Part shown: positions 11,395 through 23,300 of the stretch, in pieces
Numbering within the stretch: the stretch's first letter is position 1
Layout of the letters: every line of letters begins with the position of its first letter
From: Amphiura filiformis
Taxonomy: Eukaryota; Echinodermata; Ophiuroidea; Amphilepidida; Amphiuridae
DNA length: 64,000 bases
Assembly (NCBI RefSeq): GCF_039555335.1
Contig: NC_092644.1
Span: 45,060,667-45,124,666, forward strand
Direction of reading: 5' to 3'
Position numbers and translations under genes: made by a program
Notes under the pieces: model-generated
Databases searched by the model: none
What the model saw: the letters and a program-made list of their open reading frames with translations, nothing else
What the model was told of the DNA's origin: nothing

Positions 11395-12640
11395 AATTGC
11401 ATTACGATGTAATATTAATGTAAATAAATGTATAACATGTACATAATGTAATATATCAAAGTCTAGCACATACAGTTTTGTAAAATCACTAACATGGAAT
11501 TATTTAATGTTGCAATATATGATTTATTATACAGACTTGACAAGTATGGAATATTTCTTCACGAAGTGCCAATGCTAGTCTGGTATGGGTCTGCATAAAG
11601 CACACGGGCTAAATATTAATTGGAGTGTTTTGGGAGATGGTGTAAACTAATTGTGCTTTCCATTAGGTTACATTATGGTGCTCATGATGTAGTGAATTTG
11701 TCTAAAATGGTGGATTTAAGGAGGCTGAAATTGAGCTTTGTGGGGACACGATTTCGGACATTGTTCTGTTAATATCAAATTTATTGGGGGTTGGGGGAGA
11801 TATTTCCTATACTTCGTCGTCAGTCATAATTATTGGCATTTGTCAGAGCTGAAATGCACTTGTAATGTACCACCTTTTTTTAGCTTAAAATATGGCTCTT
11901 AAAAGTGGTGCGTACTAAAAAAAAGTTTGAATGTCCCTCATTGGGGGTAAAATGTTATTAACTTACGGTACAAAAACTGCGCTGATTCCTGGTTGTCCAA
12001 TGAGCTCACGCTGTTTAATTTGTGCACAGTAAGCTTATAACACTTGGCCCCAAGGGGCCATTAACACTTTCTGAGTGCGTACCACTTTTAAGAGCCATTT
12101 TTTCTGAAGCTCCTCCCACATTCTAAACTTGTACATTACAAGTGCATTTTATTATTGGTATTTAGGTTCAGTACATCACCTCATTTGATAATATCAAAAC
12201 AAAACTCAATTTCAGTCTCCTTAAATCGGCCATTTTAGGCTAATTCACTACATTATGAGCACCATGATGTAAACTCGTGGAAAACACATTTTCTATCAAA
12301 CAATTAAATTTACACCATCTCCCGACACACCCCAATAAATATTTAACCGGTGCGGTTCGTGCAGACCCCTTTCTTCGTGCAGAAATATTCCATACTTAAT
12401 GTTAAGTCTGTATTTGAGCGTTTTGTTAACAAAAGGATATATTGATAATATACGGACTGATATGATATGAAATATTTCAAATAAGATGAAGTTACCTTAT
12501 TTTGACCTTTTTTGTATTGAAATATCGCCCTCAAAATTACAATTATAACTATACCGAGTTCACTAGAGTGTACAATGTTTTGTAATTAGAGGCCGCCCTT
12601 CGCTTTGCAATTATACAATCACCCGCTCATTTCCATGATT
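11395..12640. repeat. Family H copy interrupted by a palindrome
   Basis: The left part, with GATGTAATATTAATGTAAAT at 11406, and the right part, with CGCCCTCAAAATTAC near 12528, match the 5' half of the copy at 9178. Between them lies the 11533-12413 palindrome. Confidence 0.65.
11533..12413. mobile_element. Approximately 880-bp palindromic element
   Basis: Inverted arms extend from CAGACTT and GTATGGAATATTTCT near the left edge to AGAAATATTCCATAC near 12385. They continue inward through GGGAGATGGTGTAAA, GAGCACCATGATGTA and GTGCATTT...GTACATTACAAG, with a centre near 11970. It is non-coding and interrupts a family H repeat. Confidence 0.75.
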
Positions 12641-13767
12641 GGAGCAGGAAAATGCCAAAAACAAAGACCACATCTATCTTTTTCCGGTAGTCTACCTGCT
12701 ATGTTTAGATTCGTGAGAAAATCAAAGAAACACACACAGTCCTATATTGCTGCAAAAAAGATGTGACGAAATTATGTATGCAACACTTTTTTTTATGAAG
12801 GACGATTTATTAAGTAATTCAAGGGATACTATTTTAAATAAATCGCACCATAATATTATCAAAAGGGCGTGTACTGACGGTGTCACGGGGAATATCCCCT
12901 GAAGCCCCCCCCCCTTGTTTCTTGTACAACTCATCATCACAAAACATAGGAAGAGAATTCCCCATCCTTCTCCATATTACACGGCTGTTTGATGTGATCA
13001 TTTATTATTTTTTCTAACAAAACATTATTATATTGTTCAATTTTAGTCCTGAATAATAACAACAGTTATCACTAATAAAATGTATATACACATATATTTT
13101 GTAGCAACATAGATTTTCGTTTCTTTATAAAATTATTTATCTTTTTGTGGTAATTTTAATTCTACAAACTGTACATTTGTTTTCAAATTGAGGGCGCTAG
13201 TTACATATATTTTAAATTTAAATTAGCCACATAATATGAGTTATACCTTACATTTCATCATAAAAAGTTTTTAAAGATTGTCATTTGTTAGTCTATTTAC
13301 TGATATTCTAATACCATTTTACTAGTGTCTACCCCTTGAAAAGATGCAAACAAGGTTTTAGATAAATAGCGCCATCATTGTTCAACTTTTCTTACTGTCT
13401 CAGTTTTACATGCCATCAAATAACCGTGATTAATGATTCATGTTTTAAGGAAGTTATTACTGAGTAAATAGTTTTAAGCAAGGTCATGGCAAAAAGGTGC
13501 CGTATCTCTGTTTCTTTGTACCATTATTATCAACAAACAGAGTGAACGAGATATCTCCCATAGAAACTTTTGACATTGTGTTATTTTTGTTTCAACATGA
13601 TAGGCTTACGTGCCAAATTTACAGTGACAAATGGTTGACTACCCTTTAACCCTTTTTTCCATTGTGGCGTTTCATACCTTTCAAAAGAAGATATGAAAAC
13701 CTGATGCAATAAATATTTGGAATTCTAATATCAATCAAAAGTACGAAAATACAGAAAATAAAAAAAC
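12641..13767. other. No supported gene
   Basis: AT-rich DNA with a C-run near 12906. No exon, RNA gene or clear repeat was recognised. Confidence 0.4.
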
Positions 13768-14030
13768 ACCTGAAAATCGTGGAAAAAGCAAGAATTGACC
13801 AAGATATGCGCCTCCAAACTCTCAAACCCCAAAATGAAAAGTTGCAATTTTAACGATTCAATTGTGCCTGTTACTCCCGGTGCTTTATTGATTGGCCCGT
13901 GGTGCTTGTGTGCAATACAACGATGCGTTCCCATTGAAATCGTTGAAAATGCAACTTTTGATTTTGGGGTTTGAGGCTTTGGAGGCGCATATCTTGGTCA
14001 ATTCTTGTTCGTTTTTCACAAAACAGGGTG
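13768..14030. mobile_element. Palindromic MITE-like element
   Basis: Arms contain AGAATTGACCAAGATATGCG near 13791 and its mirror CGCATATCTTGGTCAATTCT near 13985, with a loop around 13890-13930. It is non-coding. Confidence 0.7.
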
Positions 14031-14219
14031 TCAAATGAGAAAGCAAAGTCCAATTAACAAAATGTATATTTCAGAATAATCCAAAATTATCAAGTTATTG
14101 AACAGCAAGGATGAATATTACTGACGAGTTTCTTTTTGTGCCTGGTGTTATATACTACATTGAACATACGTTTTAAAGTGAATTATGACCAACAGAGGGC
14201 GCTATTACTGTACTAAAGT

Positions 14220-14768
14220 TAACTAGTAACAAACGCAGGGCGCATGCGCGAGCCGGGAAGTTCAAGCTTGCTGTAGAATCGGTCCCTACACATGTACGAC
14301 ACATTTGCAACGCCCCGACTCAGGTGTCAATTTGTGGATTAAATTAAATAAAATTAAATATCTTTTTTTCTATATGTCCGTTTCTCCGTCTCCCGGGGAA
14401 TTGACTTGAAAACACTATGAGGATTACTCAGTTAATTTTTGAGGACAAAAATCATGAAATTGGTGGTGTACGGGATTTTTTTATGGCCAAGTTTTAAGGC
14501 CAAAAAATATGATTTTTTCGAAATTTTTTTGACCGAAAATTCGACCCTTTCTCGCTTATCTGATGAATTTTCAACTTCTTTTTGACATATGTGCTAGATA
14601 TGACTTTGGTTTTTATATTCCCTAAAGTAATTGTTGTAATTTTGCTTAGTTTTATAAAAAGAAGTGATTTTCTGCATGGAGTCGTTTTGATATTCAGCTT
14701 TGTTTACGTTTCAAAACCAAAACTGAATTTCCCGGCTCGCGCATGCGCCATGCGTTTGTTACTAGTTA
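14220..14768. mobile_element. 549-bp TIR element with about 9-bp target duplication
   Basis: The ends TAACTAGTAACAAACGC and GCGTTTGTTACTAGTTA are inverted copies, continuing into GCGCATGCGC and a GAGCCGGGAA/TTCCCGGCTC pair. Flanks TACTAAAGT (14211-14219) and AACTAAAGT (14769-14777) agree at 8 of 9 bases, MULE-like. No transposase is seen. Confidence 0.75.
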
Positions 14769-14777
14769 AACTAAAGT

Positions 14778-15600
14778 CAATGATCTCATTGACTAATGTA
14801 CGGTCATCCAGGCGGCATAGGACACGCGATACGTGACGTTCGAGGCTGGCGAAAATACAAGGCTAATAGTCCCATTTAAAATACACGGTTAGCAGTTATA
14901 AACTGGAAAATAACATACTTACAGTGCGGTACATTGTCGTACCCCAACGGTTTTAGAGTAAGATAATTTTGCTTTGACACTACATAACAAATTTAGAATT
15001 GTTTGTGAAGATTTCATGATTACTTGTTAATCCAATGGCGACGTCAAAAATGGTGATATCGCATCCACCATCATCTGCGGTCATCACCGTGACAATACAC
15101 TACGTATTGTCACAGGATTTTCCATGTACATACGTGAGGATCAGGTGATTTTGTCAGTCAAATTGTAAAAATATAAGCAGGTTTTGATTAATGACGGGTT
15201 ATATCAGTGAGGACTTGTGTTGTGTTTAATATAGTGGTTTTATAGTGGTTAGTGGTTTGGTAATGAAGCAGTGTCACAGAAACAACACAAAATCCACCAA
15301 AACCACCTTGGGTACTACATTGGTACTCCTCGGGTACTGCCCAGTACTAGCCAAGTACCTTAGCGACGATGTACCTGTAGTAGTGTATTAATTCAATTTC
15401 ATGGCATATTGGATGGCCCAGGGGAGAGTTTGAAAGACTATCCATGCCTTCAAGGACATAGTCTAGCCTGCTGTCTGCTGTTTTCTTGGGAAACAAGCAT
15501 TTCCAATTTGAGCTTTTAAGTGTTTCTATTCTGAAAGATTTAAACAAGAGTCAACATTTGAAAAAGATCTGATTGTGTAATTTATAAATATATGTTTTGG
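14778..15600. other. No supported gene
   Basis: There are weak short inverted repeats around CACTACGTATTGTCAC. No coding exon was recognised. Confidence 0.4.
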
Positions 15601-15610
15601 TTTTGTTTTA

Positions 15611-15745
15611 GCATCTCATACGCCCTCTGTATACCCAGGCATAACTGACCAAAACAACAGGACATCTAGATATCATCATTATCGTACCCAAAACTGAGCC
15701 CATGACAATCTACTACAACCCACAGCCATAAGTGTCATAAGTGTA
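15611..15745 (+). pseudogene. Fragment related to the putative terminal exon at 36482
   Basis: After TTTTGTTTTAG, the sequence TCATACGCCCTCTGTATACCC aligns with the start of the 36482-36743 segment, continuing through CATCTA, CATCATTA and CCATGACA. The longest frame of the 36 kb copy is not kept open here. The original protein is unrecognised. Confidence 0.45.
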
Positions 15746-15944
15746 CTTTAAGTACACTAAAAGTATAGACAAATCCAACTTCACGCATTCCTACACCTCA
15801 ATGGCATGCAGCCATAGCTAGGTCCCAGTTAGGTCTATCCCACCTAAAATGTGAAATGATGTGGCCTTGACGGGAATATTAAACTGCATTCCATCACCCG
15901 TGTTACACGTAGACAAAAGAATGATGAAAGTTTACAACACAATC

Positions 15945-16594
15945 CCAGCAAACACAAAAACGTTTTAAAACCGTTTTAAATAAGTTATATTTTGGCTTTT
16001 GGTTTAGGTAAAATGTCGGGTTATATTAAGGTCATGATAACGTTTTAAAACGTTTTGTATGAAAACACACTACAACAATATTTTTAAATGTTTTCAACAA
16101 ATGTTACTGTAAACTATTTTTGCAAACATCTTTGCCAAACATTGTGTCAATACGGAAATAACATTATGTTAAGATATTTGAACCCAGCAAACACAGAAAT
16201 GTTTTTAAATTGGGTTTTTTTTTCAAAACCTTTTCATAACATTTAAATGTCGGGTTATATAAAGGTCATGAAAACGTTTTTAAAACGTTATTGAAAATAT
16301 TTTGGGCAAACATTTTTCGCAAAATATTTCTTCAACCCCAAAATAACATTCTGTTTAGAATGTTTTGTATCAAGTTTTCAAGAATGTTTTTGGAATGTTA
16401 TTGAAACGTTTTTGTACCCTTTATATAACCTGACATTTAAACGTTTTCTGTACAACATTTTTGTTTGCTGAGCAGTAGATTATCAAAAAATGTTTTTTAA
16501 GGTTATGAAAACGTTTTATACTCTTATTATACCCTTTATATAACCCGACATTTAAACGTTTTCTGACAACATTTTGCGAATGTGTTTGCTGGGA
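15945..16594. mobile_element. AACGTTTT-rich MITE with CCCAGCAAACACA ends
   Basis: The ends CCCAGCAAACACA and TGTGTTTGCTGGG are inverted. The body repeats AAAACGTTTTAAAACG-type palindromic words and ACCCTTTATATAACC(C/T)GACATTTAAACG. A second internal CCCAGCAAACACAG occurs near 16184. A truncated relative lies at 19165-19440. There is no coding potential. Confidence 0.75.
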
Positions 16595-16726
16595 TACAAT
16601 TTAACATCGATTTTAAGCGTATTTAATCCACCCAATTGATGCAGCGGGACCCAGTAATGGCCGACTGAATTCTGACCACCACTCGGCTCGTTGGATTCGT
16701 CTATAGCTATGATGAAAAGCCGACCA

Positions 16727-17110
16727 TCATATGAAAATGTTAACCTTTCGTATTGAAGATATAAATGAAGTTTCCCAAACCTAAATAGTTAATTAAGGTC
16801 TTTTGGGAAACTTCATATAGGCTAGGCTAAATCTTCAATTCGAACGGTCAAAATGTAAAAGTTTCAAATGATGGTCGGCTTTACATCCCAGCTACATACA
16901 CTTTAAGTAAATAACATTTGATTTAAATATAAAGTGTATCTAGTTTACTTCGAGGACTGTTAAATATCAAAAATGACAATTTTTTACAATTTTTAACACA
17001 AAATTTGTATTATATCACGAATTTTAAAAAAATCTAAATTGTTTGCTATCAGAAATATATTTGTCGTATTCAGAATGCAATTTGGTGTGTCTCATGTACT
17101 CCCAGGTCTG
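16727..17110. mobile_element. TTAA palindrome family A, partial copy
   Basis: It contains the centre (GGTCTTTTGGGAAACTTC with its inverted partner), GATGGTCGGCTTTACATCCC, CTACATACACTTTA, TTCGAGGACTGTTAAAT, and the GTATTCAGAATGCAATTTG arm. All align with the full element at 37242-37900. The outer terminus is lost near 17106. Confidence 0.7.
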
Positions 17111-18104
17111 ATTTACAACCATATGCTATTGGCTCAATCAGGGGCATAACAAAAGTCTCGGGCCCATTATTAGCTCTATCCCTATCCCACTTCATTTTTG
17201 CTCGGGGCTCCTGAACCCTCGAGGCCCGCCCATGGATTCCGTCCACCCGCTTGCTACGCCCCTAGTCTTATAGTTATGGATCGTGGTGGAGAAGCTTTGC
17301 TTCGCACTCACGGAACAAAGCGCAGCTCGTGGATTGCATACCTTATTCTATATTTTATTTCCAAAATGGTTTCGCATTCTTCATCTCAATGTTGTTGTTG
17401 AACTCTTACATCCATGGTTTTACTATAAAATGATTTATCGGATAACTATACTTTCTTTGTATTTAAAAACCCGAAAAATTAGATATTGTTATTCAATGTG
17501 GGTCATTTTGAAAAGTTGACCAATGTACATTGTGATTGTACCCTTTGACCTATTTTGATCTATAGAGCGGACATTTTATAAATGAATTTAGAAGAGCAGC
17601 AACGGCACCACTTGCATTACATTCCAGATGTTAAATCTACAGTCCGTTTTATTTTATGGCCATAACTGGTCTTTACATGTAGCCCTATGGAGAGCGTGCC
17701 CGTAGAGGGCGCTATAACCCCCCCCCCCCCATTTTAGGAACAAAATGTGATTTAATAAAAAACGGACCCGTGCGAATTTTCTCAAATTTTCAGAGTGTGT
17801 AGTATGAACATGTAGAAATATAATCAAGCTCTTCTCCGAAAAAATAACAAGTCCTATACCTCAATGATAATGAAACCTAGGTGTATACATCATTAATAAA
17901 TTCTGGAAATACATGAGTTTTTGTTTACTGAGTGATCTTTAATGCCATTTGAGCTGCAGAGCAACACTTGATAAACACTTGCACAATCAATAAACACTTG
18001 TAGCTTGTACAGTGTAGGTATAGTGGTATTAATCTATAAGCACTAAAATAACACTAAAACACGTAAAAATATAAAGATGTTGATGTTTAGTGCTTAAAAA
18101 TATC
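17111..18104. other. No supported gene
   Basis: There is a C-run near 17718-17731 and AT-rich DNA. No exon or RNA gene was recognised. Confidence 0.4.
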
Positions 18105-18590
18105 CGTAGTGGTGGACAACCAAACTTTTCTGTCCTGCTATAGGTTGTAATGGTTGTGTGCTGGACAATCTAGCCAGTTTATTGAACGCTGGTAACAATT
18201 CACGAGGTTGTGCACAAGTTTATTTTAACACTGATAAAAATCCTAAAACAGGAATGACTACATTGACATTCGAATTCGAACTTCCTCTTGTATTATTACA
18301 TGAACTTCTGAACTTAGGTTGTACATAATAACCTGGAATTTTTTAGTAACCAAACCAGGTCATGTATAAAAACAAGATCATGACGTAGTCTTTGACATTT
18401 AGAAGCGTAGCTTTGGACTCCCCTTTTTACTGAAATGGATTTACAGATATTTCGCTCGACTTCATTTCATAGCTACAAGGCATGGACCTGCAGTGTGCAC
18501 TGCCATTTAGTAACTAAAAAGGGATACATAAGACCCCCTTCAAGGAACCATTTTCCATCTGTCTTTGCTCTTAGAACTCGCCTAAATGCG
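18105..18590. repeat. Left flank of the protease segmental duplication (copy 1)
   Basis: It aligns with 41415-41960: GGTTGTAATGGTTGTG(T/C)GCT, CATCCTAAAACAGGAA, ACTACATTGACATTCGAATT, CTTCCTCTTGTATTATTACA and CATGTATAAAAA occur in the same order. It shows that the duplication began at least 2.2 kb upstream of protease 1. No frame is conserved between copies. Confidence 0.75.
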
Positions 18591-18802
18591 CCTAATTAAT
18601 TTTGTTGTGTAAATAACTGTTTCAAAAGCTTTCGAAGAAATTTAGATATTGCATCGTTCTAATATCATGATCATTTACATTGGAAGAGTTTCAAAGTGAC
18701 AAGACTTGTACTGTATGCAACCACACATGACATCGCCCGTATTTATAGAACACTCATCGTCATGATGTTATGATTGTTATGGGAGAGTGGTATTAGTTAT
18801 CT

Positions 18803-19122
18803 CCTGTGTATAAATGAAGGTTCCCAAACCTAAATATTGAAGGTCTTTTGGGAAACTTCATGTATATCTTCACAAGATTGTAGGCTTTTCATCCCAGCTA
18901 CATTCCCTTACAGTACATATCATTAGATTTATAAAGTCTACCTGGTTTATTTCGAGGACTGCTAAATGTCAAAAATTTTAATTTGCCATAAAATTTGTAT
19001 TATATCACGAATTGAAAAAATATCAAAATTTAGAATGCAATTTGGTGTGTCTTATGTGCTTTCAGGCCCGCTTTCAGGTCCCACAAAAATACTGTGCAAA
19101 AGGTGGGTAACCGAGGGAGGCC
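18803..19122. mobile_element. TTAA palindrome family A, partial copy
   Basis: It matches the centre and right arm of the 37242 element and ends next to TTAA at 19123-19126. Internal deletions make it shorter than the reference copy. Confidence 0.65.
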
Positions 19123-19164
19123 TTAATGCCGATGTTGCTCAAATTCGACTGTGATGACTAAGAT

Positions 19165-19440
19165 ATACCCAGGAGACATAAAAGATGTTCTTAAAGCGTT
19201 TGTTCGAAACGTTTCAATAACATTTTAATGTCGGCTATATAAATACGTTTTTAAAACCTTATCGTAAAATATTTTGGGCAAACATTTTTGCCTTATTGCA
19301 AAACATTTTGTCAACAGTTAAATAACATTCTGTTAGAATGTTTTGCATCACTTTTTAAAAATATTTTATGAATGTTATTAAAACGTTTTTATACTCTTTA
19401 TATAACCTGACATTTAAATATTTTCTGTAAAATGTTGTAT
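19165..19440. mobile_element. Truncated AACGTTTT-rich MITE
   Basis: It carries ACATTTTAATGTCGG, TTTTGGGCAAACATTTTTG and the CTTTATATAACCTGACATTTA motif, as at 15945-16594, but lacks both CAGCAAACAC ends. Confidence 0.6.
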
Positions 19441-19984
19441 GTCTACATTTATATATAAAGCGTAAGGAGAAAGCTGATTTTTTTGAAGGCTATGGTCCTC
19501 AATACAAAAATTGTTTTACCAGTCATAAGTCTATTAAAGAATAGTTAGCCCTTCCTAAAATGTGTTGTTACACCTATAAAATAATAACAAAGAGTCTGGG
19601 ACTCAATGGGAAATAATACATCTTTCTGTGTTAACATGGTAACGAGTCAATAGTCATTCTAGGTAGTGAGAAACTATTCTTTATTTGAATTGTCATGACT
19701 GGAAAAATATTTGATCATGCTCATAGACCTTTTATCAAGTGTTAATGCTACAATACTATAATACTTGATAAAGGTCGCGCCCACAGATTTGTGTAAATGC
19801 AAAGGGAAAACCCCGAAATTACCCCAAAAAAATTAATAAGAATCGCACCAGGATCTGTGCTCAAATTCCTGAAAACACGTCACAACTAACACGTGTTACG
19901 ACAATCATGAGATCCAATCTATTTGTATCCAATCAGAAACTTACCAAACTCGTTGATTAATTAATAGACACGACGTAGGCAAAG

Positions 19985-20262
19985 TTTTGGCCAATCACGT
20001 TTCATACCCATATATGGACATTTTATTGATGACGTTATCGTGGTGTTGTAATCGAAAAATTTTCTTCAACCATTCAATAAAAAATCAGTATTTTTTCCAC
20101 TTTTTATTGTTTCTGATATTAAGTTCTGATCTGAACAATGGGATCTCGAACGATGGGCGTATCCGGATGCGTTTCAGCCAATCAGTACGCGACAACACTG
20201 GTGTTACTTTCTTTCTTAAAAAAGTATAAAATGGTGTGTTTCAGACGCTTTCTTCACAACAT
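19985..20262 (+). promoter_or_regulatory. Promoter of protease 1 (CCAAT, CArG-like, TATA)
   Basis: A TTGGCCAATCACG element at 19987 is followed by a CArG-like CCATATATGG at 20008-20017 and by TATAAAA at 20225-20231. The expected start is near TCTTCACAAC (about 20253-20260), leaving a 5' UTR of roughly 110 nt. The same elements in the same order and at near-identical spacing lie upstream of protease 2. A perfect CC(A/T)6GG match suggests SRF-type control, but this is inference. Confidence 0.65.
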
Positions 20263-20365
20263 CTTGTAGTACAAGATCAGCATAACTTGTTGCATAACTT
20301 CAGGATCGGGTTTGTTTCACATTTGGAAGACCAACCTGTTATCGTATCTAAACATAGCTGTGTCA

Positions 20366-20386
20366 ATGATGGAGCTGCAATATAAG
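20366..20386 (+). CDS. Protease 1 exon 1 (start of signal peptide)
   Basis: Two adjacent ATG codons open a seven-codon exon that ends in the donor AAG-GTATGT. The same exon occurs at 42972-42992 with one silent change. The first ATG is used because both copies keep it. Confidence 0.85.
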
Positions 20387-23300
20387 GTATGTTTTTCGTT
20401 TTGTATCCGAGTATGTGCAAAAAAGGATATTTGGCTTCGTTCTGGGTTGTATTCTCTATTTGAATCGTATGTACAAGTAAATAGTTCATTAGCCTTTAAA
20501 AATAGGTCTTTAATTGCACACACCCAAAACAATTGGCAGTGACATTTAAGTCTGATTTATCATAGCTCGGCTAGTGGTCAAGCTTCCTAAGCCGGTAAAC
20601 TATCGCTAATGAATGTGGATCCATTTAATCGGTATTATGAGCTTGATGACTTATGAAGCCTGACCACTAGCCATGCTTTGAGAAAGAAGCTTTACAGTTC
20701 TTTGAGTGGATGATACAATAGCAGGAGCATATTTTGTTGTTGTTTTTGTTTGTAAGTAAGAATGGGGTCTTTAGGAGGGTTCACGTGAGGGCAAAAATGC
20801 AAAGCGCGCGAAAACATTCTATAATGTGTTATATGAATTGTACTCTTATTAACGTCTGTTCTTTCGCAAACTTCTAAAACCTTCAAAATTCTCAATTTAT
20901 TTATTTTATAAAATGCTGCAACTTATTAATCTTCTGTAATTCAGAGAAGGAGTAAGCACTCGTAGGCCCATTACGTAAATCCTATTGGAATCACAATAGC
21001 TGGGAAGCTTTGATCTAGATGATTATTTCCGACAGTTTTTGCAATGACTCCAGCTCATGAATGGGGTAATATATGTATTTAGTGAGAAGTAATTATACCT
21101 AAGACATGTAGTCTAGGCCTGGTTTGCATCAGAATGTAGCATATACTCACTTCACCTCATTTGGCCGCTGACATGAATCATTGGTTTCATTTAACAATTA
21201 ATATAACGTATAAGGTATGGTTTGGAAACAAGTTGTTCCAGAATGTTTCCAACGGGTTATTATGGAATATTTTATTTTAAGCCCGGATTTTAAGGACGTT
21301 TAAAGTTGTTTTAACAACTGTTTTCAACTCAGTACGGATGTTGCGGATTGTAAGTTGGGACGTTCTTGATGTAGATGTTGCTGGAACTGCCGGAATTTGT
21401 TTTACCCAAAATCTGAACAGTTGTTCTTCCCTCGAGGTTGCAACATAAGACTACATCAAGTTAGATTTGACTAGTCCTTCAAGAATGACTATCGGCTAAG
21501 TTGAAATATATTAACAGCGAGGCGATCGGCTTCACTTCTCGGCCTTCGGCCTCGCCCCCCCCCCCACACACATAGCCGAGGTCATTCTTGAAGGACTAGA
21601 TTTGACTAATGTTATTTGAGAACGCGCATAAGTTGTACGGTCATCCATGTGCATCACAAAAGATCCCCCGAAATGATCCCAAGTCGACGATAAGACAATG
21701 TGTGAGATTTCTCTTTCCCTGCTACTTCTTACTTAGTACCTTTATAAACGATTGTATTTTTATTTTGCAGAATCTTTTGGTGGCGTTTGTGGTAGCAACG
21801 TTTCTTCCAAATGTGTTGCCATGTTGGCATGACCAAACAAGTCCTTATGGTGAGTATGAACAAGTAATTATTTGTAAACGGACCTTACCAGACCGGTGAG
21901 TTGAAAGTCTAATCTACATTATTAAGCTGAAGGAACTGGTTTGTTATAAATGAAAAGAAAATGCATGTGCTAATACATATTATATGTGGTAGAGTCTATG
22001 TCAACATTTAAGTTCTCCCACGCATTTTTCCCCCAAAATGTGCTTTCCATTACATCAACTTGTTTGGCCTTGGTTCAATCTATGTTGGGATGTACAGAAA
22101 GCCAGCTAGCGGAAATGAAATTTTATACAAATTCTTCGAACATATACGAATCTCACATAAGAAATTGTGCACCTTTGATAGGTATGTGCGTATAATCTTC
22201 TCAAACATACATATCATGCAATAATGAGAAGGTTTGATATTACTGTAAACCTAGTTTGCCATAGTTTTCAGCCAGAGCTTAAAAGTTGGTAATGCATTTT
22301 CGTTGACTTATTCGCTATTTAGAGAACATTTAAATTGAAAGGTCTACGCGCCTATGGGCAGTATCAGCATGATGCCAGCTCCTTTTTGCAAATTTTGTGC
22401 TCTGTGCCAGAAAATTGCACAAAAGAACTTTTCATATCAAGTAAATTTTAAAATGACAAATTGAAATGCAGTGTTTCATTTTGTATTATATTGACTAAAG
22501 ACTTTTAACCTTTTTTTTTTTCAATAGCGGACAAATGGGACGCCAATAAAGAAGTGTGCGGTACTCTCAACGACAACAATAAAATTGTCAATGGGAACAG
22601 TGTATACAGCTCATACACTTGGCCATGGCTGGGTTTTATGAAAAGAAGTGGCAACTTCATATGTACAGTTGAATTGATTGCACCAAACTGGGCTACAACT
22701 GCTGCGCACTGTGTGTAAGTACAAGAGTTCAATATTTTATTTCGATTATATTTGGTATATATTTGGGATATATTTGGAATACATTTCACTTCTTGCTTAA
22801 AACAAAGCCTTGCTTAAAACATAAAGTCAATCTGGAGAACGCAGTGGTATACGTATGCAATGGTTTGTGATGATCAAGTACCCCGGGTGCTTTTAAATAA
22901 TCTCCTACGAAACATCTTATTTTTGTACTTTTTCATCCAAGTAACTGGAGTCTTCTTTTATCACGACAGAGCAAAAAGAGTAACTCTGCTCTGATTGGGA
23001 AATTTTAGACTTTTTTGTATAGCTTTAAAAGTAATGATGATAAGTACATAAAAGCAGGGCGGAGCCACAGGGGAAGGGCGCCAACCCCTATGATTTGCAA
23101 AAACAAAAAGGTAAAAGTAAGGAAAAAGAAGAAGAAAAAGGAGCCGACCTCCCCATACGCCTTCGGACATCTTGCCCCCCCCCCCCTGTGGAATGCTAAC
23201 CGACGCAGTTTTAAAGTTCTTGTTTTTTGTATTTTGGTTATTTTAGGCCCATTTTCCCCATGAAAGTCACCTGACCTCTACTGCCTTTACTTTGGAAAAA

